Shown here: piece after piece, positions 14,989-15,371 of the stretch
Position numbering within the stretch: the first letter of the stretch is position 1
How the letters are laid out: every line of letters starts with the position of its first letter
Assembly (NCBI GenBank): GCA_040756715.1
Contig: JBFLYE010000019.1
Location: 1-15,371 of the forward strand
Direction: 5' to 3'
From: a bacterium
GTDB taxonomy: Bacteria; UBA9089; UBA9088
DNA: 15,371 nt
Program-made: the position numbers and the translations under genes
Notes under the pieces: model-generated
Database searches by the model: none
Told to the model about the DNA's origin: nothing
What the model saw: only the letters and a program-made list of their open reading frames with translations

Positions 14989-15280
14989 ATAATAATTTTA
15001 GCCTTTATATCCCCTAATTTTATCATTTTATAAAGATTTGTCAATAGTTTTTTTCAGAAACCTACCCATAAGTCTGTAAAGGCAAGTCCTGCCTTAAGTT
15101 TTTGGCTTCATTATCAAACCTCTTAATAAAAATAATTGCCCAAGAACAAAGGGATTAAGCTTAAGAGAAGCCACCCAGGATTGCGGGAAGGTGTTCGGTA
15201 TTTGCCAAGACCGATATGATTTACCTCCGGTAGGGGGATTTAAAAATTTTCCTTGACGAAAAAAAGATGGTTGAGATAGA
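14989..15280. other. Upstream region of the flhB operon with an unassigned segment
   Basis: This stretch holds the flhB promoter and, at about 15094-15280, a segment visibly richer in GC than its surroundings. The segment has short self-complementary pieces (CGGTATTTGCCAAGACCG) but no RNA family I recognise. An open frame on the minus strand (15094-15297, 67 codons) starts inside the 90-bp repeat. Its product (KSYRSWQIPNTFPQSWVAS in the middle) is unfamiliar and there is no ribosome site, so I treat it as probably non-coding. Confidence 0.5.
15017..15044 (-). promoter_or_regulatory. Sigma70-type promoter for the flhB operon
   Basis: On the minus strand a perfect TTGACA (15039-15044), a 16-base spacer and TAAAAT (15017-15022, 5 of 6) lie about 30 nt before the flhB start codon. 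This is the only strong promoter seen ahead of the five-gene flhB-ftsX run. No sigma28 or sigma54 signature is evident. Confidence 0.7.
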
Positions 15281-15371
15281 ATTATAGTATCTTCCATTAC
15301 TTAGTGCAAAAATAGATAGGGTTGTGTTTATCTGTTAAAAATTCATCCACCTTTTAAGAAATTTTGAATTC
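15281..15371 (-). repeat. Right copy of the ~90-bp repeat (inverted)
   Basis: Reverse complement of 39-128 with one extra A (ACAACCC against ACACCC). The window ends exactly at the GAATTC that forms the outer edge of the match, so the copy may continue further. The promoter-like pair inside it (-10 at 15281-15286, -35 at 15304-15309) points left, toward flhB. Confidence 0.85.

Noticed and set aside
15094-15297. 67-codon minus-strand frame as a gene
   Set aside because: Its start lies inside the 90-bp repeat, it has no ribosome site, and the product matches nothing I know; the left repeat copy has the same ATG but stops after eight codons.

Overview
The window is AT-rich DNA (by eye roughly 35-38% GC) from a flagellated bacterium. 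Its arginine codons are mostly AGA/AGG and isoleucine is often ATA. Gene junctions are decorated with short iterated AT-rich words. Together with a 1506-residue FapA and an FlhB/FlhA/FlhF/FlhG block, this fits an uncultivated, deeply branching candidate-phylum bacterium (Omnitrophota- or Desantisbacteria-like). That taxonomic guess is inference; nothing seen here fixes the phylum.

Region by region. (1) Positions 1-1170 are an accessory patch. It holds one end of a ~90-bp repeat, a small truncated gene remnant (105-275, minus), a two-gene DUF4258/DUF2283 pair that overlaps by 4 bp (minus), and a 42-bp direct repeat present once upstream of each of these transcription units. (2) 1171-5691 (minus) encodes a giant FapA/DUF342 protein made of three consecutive FapA-type units. 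(3) 5703-8787 is a plus-strand block: a strong promoter, a small protein with a duplicated helix-turn-helix-like module, a NifU-C-terminal-like fragment cut short by a palindromic repeat, a membrane sensor histidine kinase, and an acylphosphatase translationally coupled to the kinase. (4) 8784-14988 (minus) is a compact flagellar operon transcribed flhB-flhA-flhF-flhG, ending with ftsX and no ftsE beside it. (5) 14989-15371 holds the operon promoter, an unassigned segment, and the second, inverted copy of the ~90-bp repeat.

How the genes fit together. FlhB and FlhA are export-gate components of the flagellar type III secretion system. FlhF (SRP-type GTPase) and FlhG (MinD-type ATPase with the N-terminal DQAxxLR motif) set flagellar position and number. 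FapA-family proteins are linked to flagellar assembly and polarity. FtsX is a division-associated permease, so its place in the operon suggests a link between flagellar placement and cell-wall or division control. The duplicated-HTH gene and fapA are divergent across a short shared intergenic region.

I did not find an obviously new multi-gene system. The most unusual items are the triple-unit FapA, its divergent duplicated-HTH partner, the NifU fragment ended by a palindromic repeat, the inverted repeats at both ends of the window, and the iterated words that follow the stop codons of the minus-strand genes.
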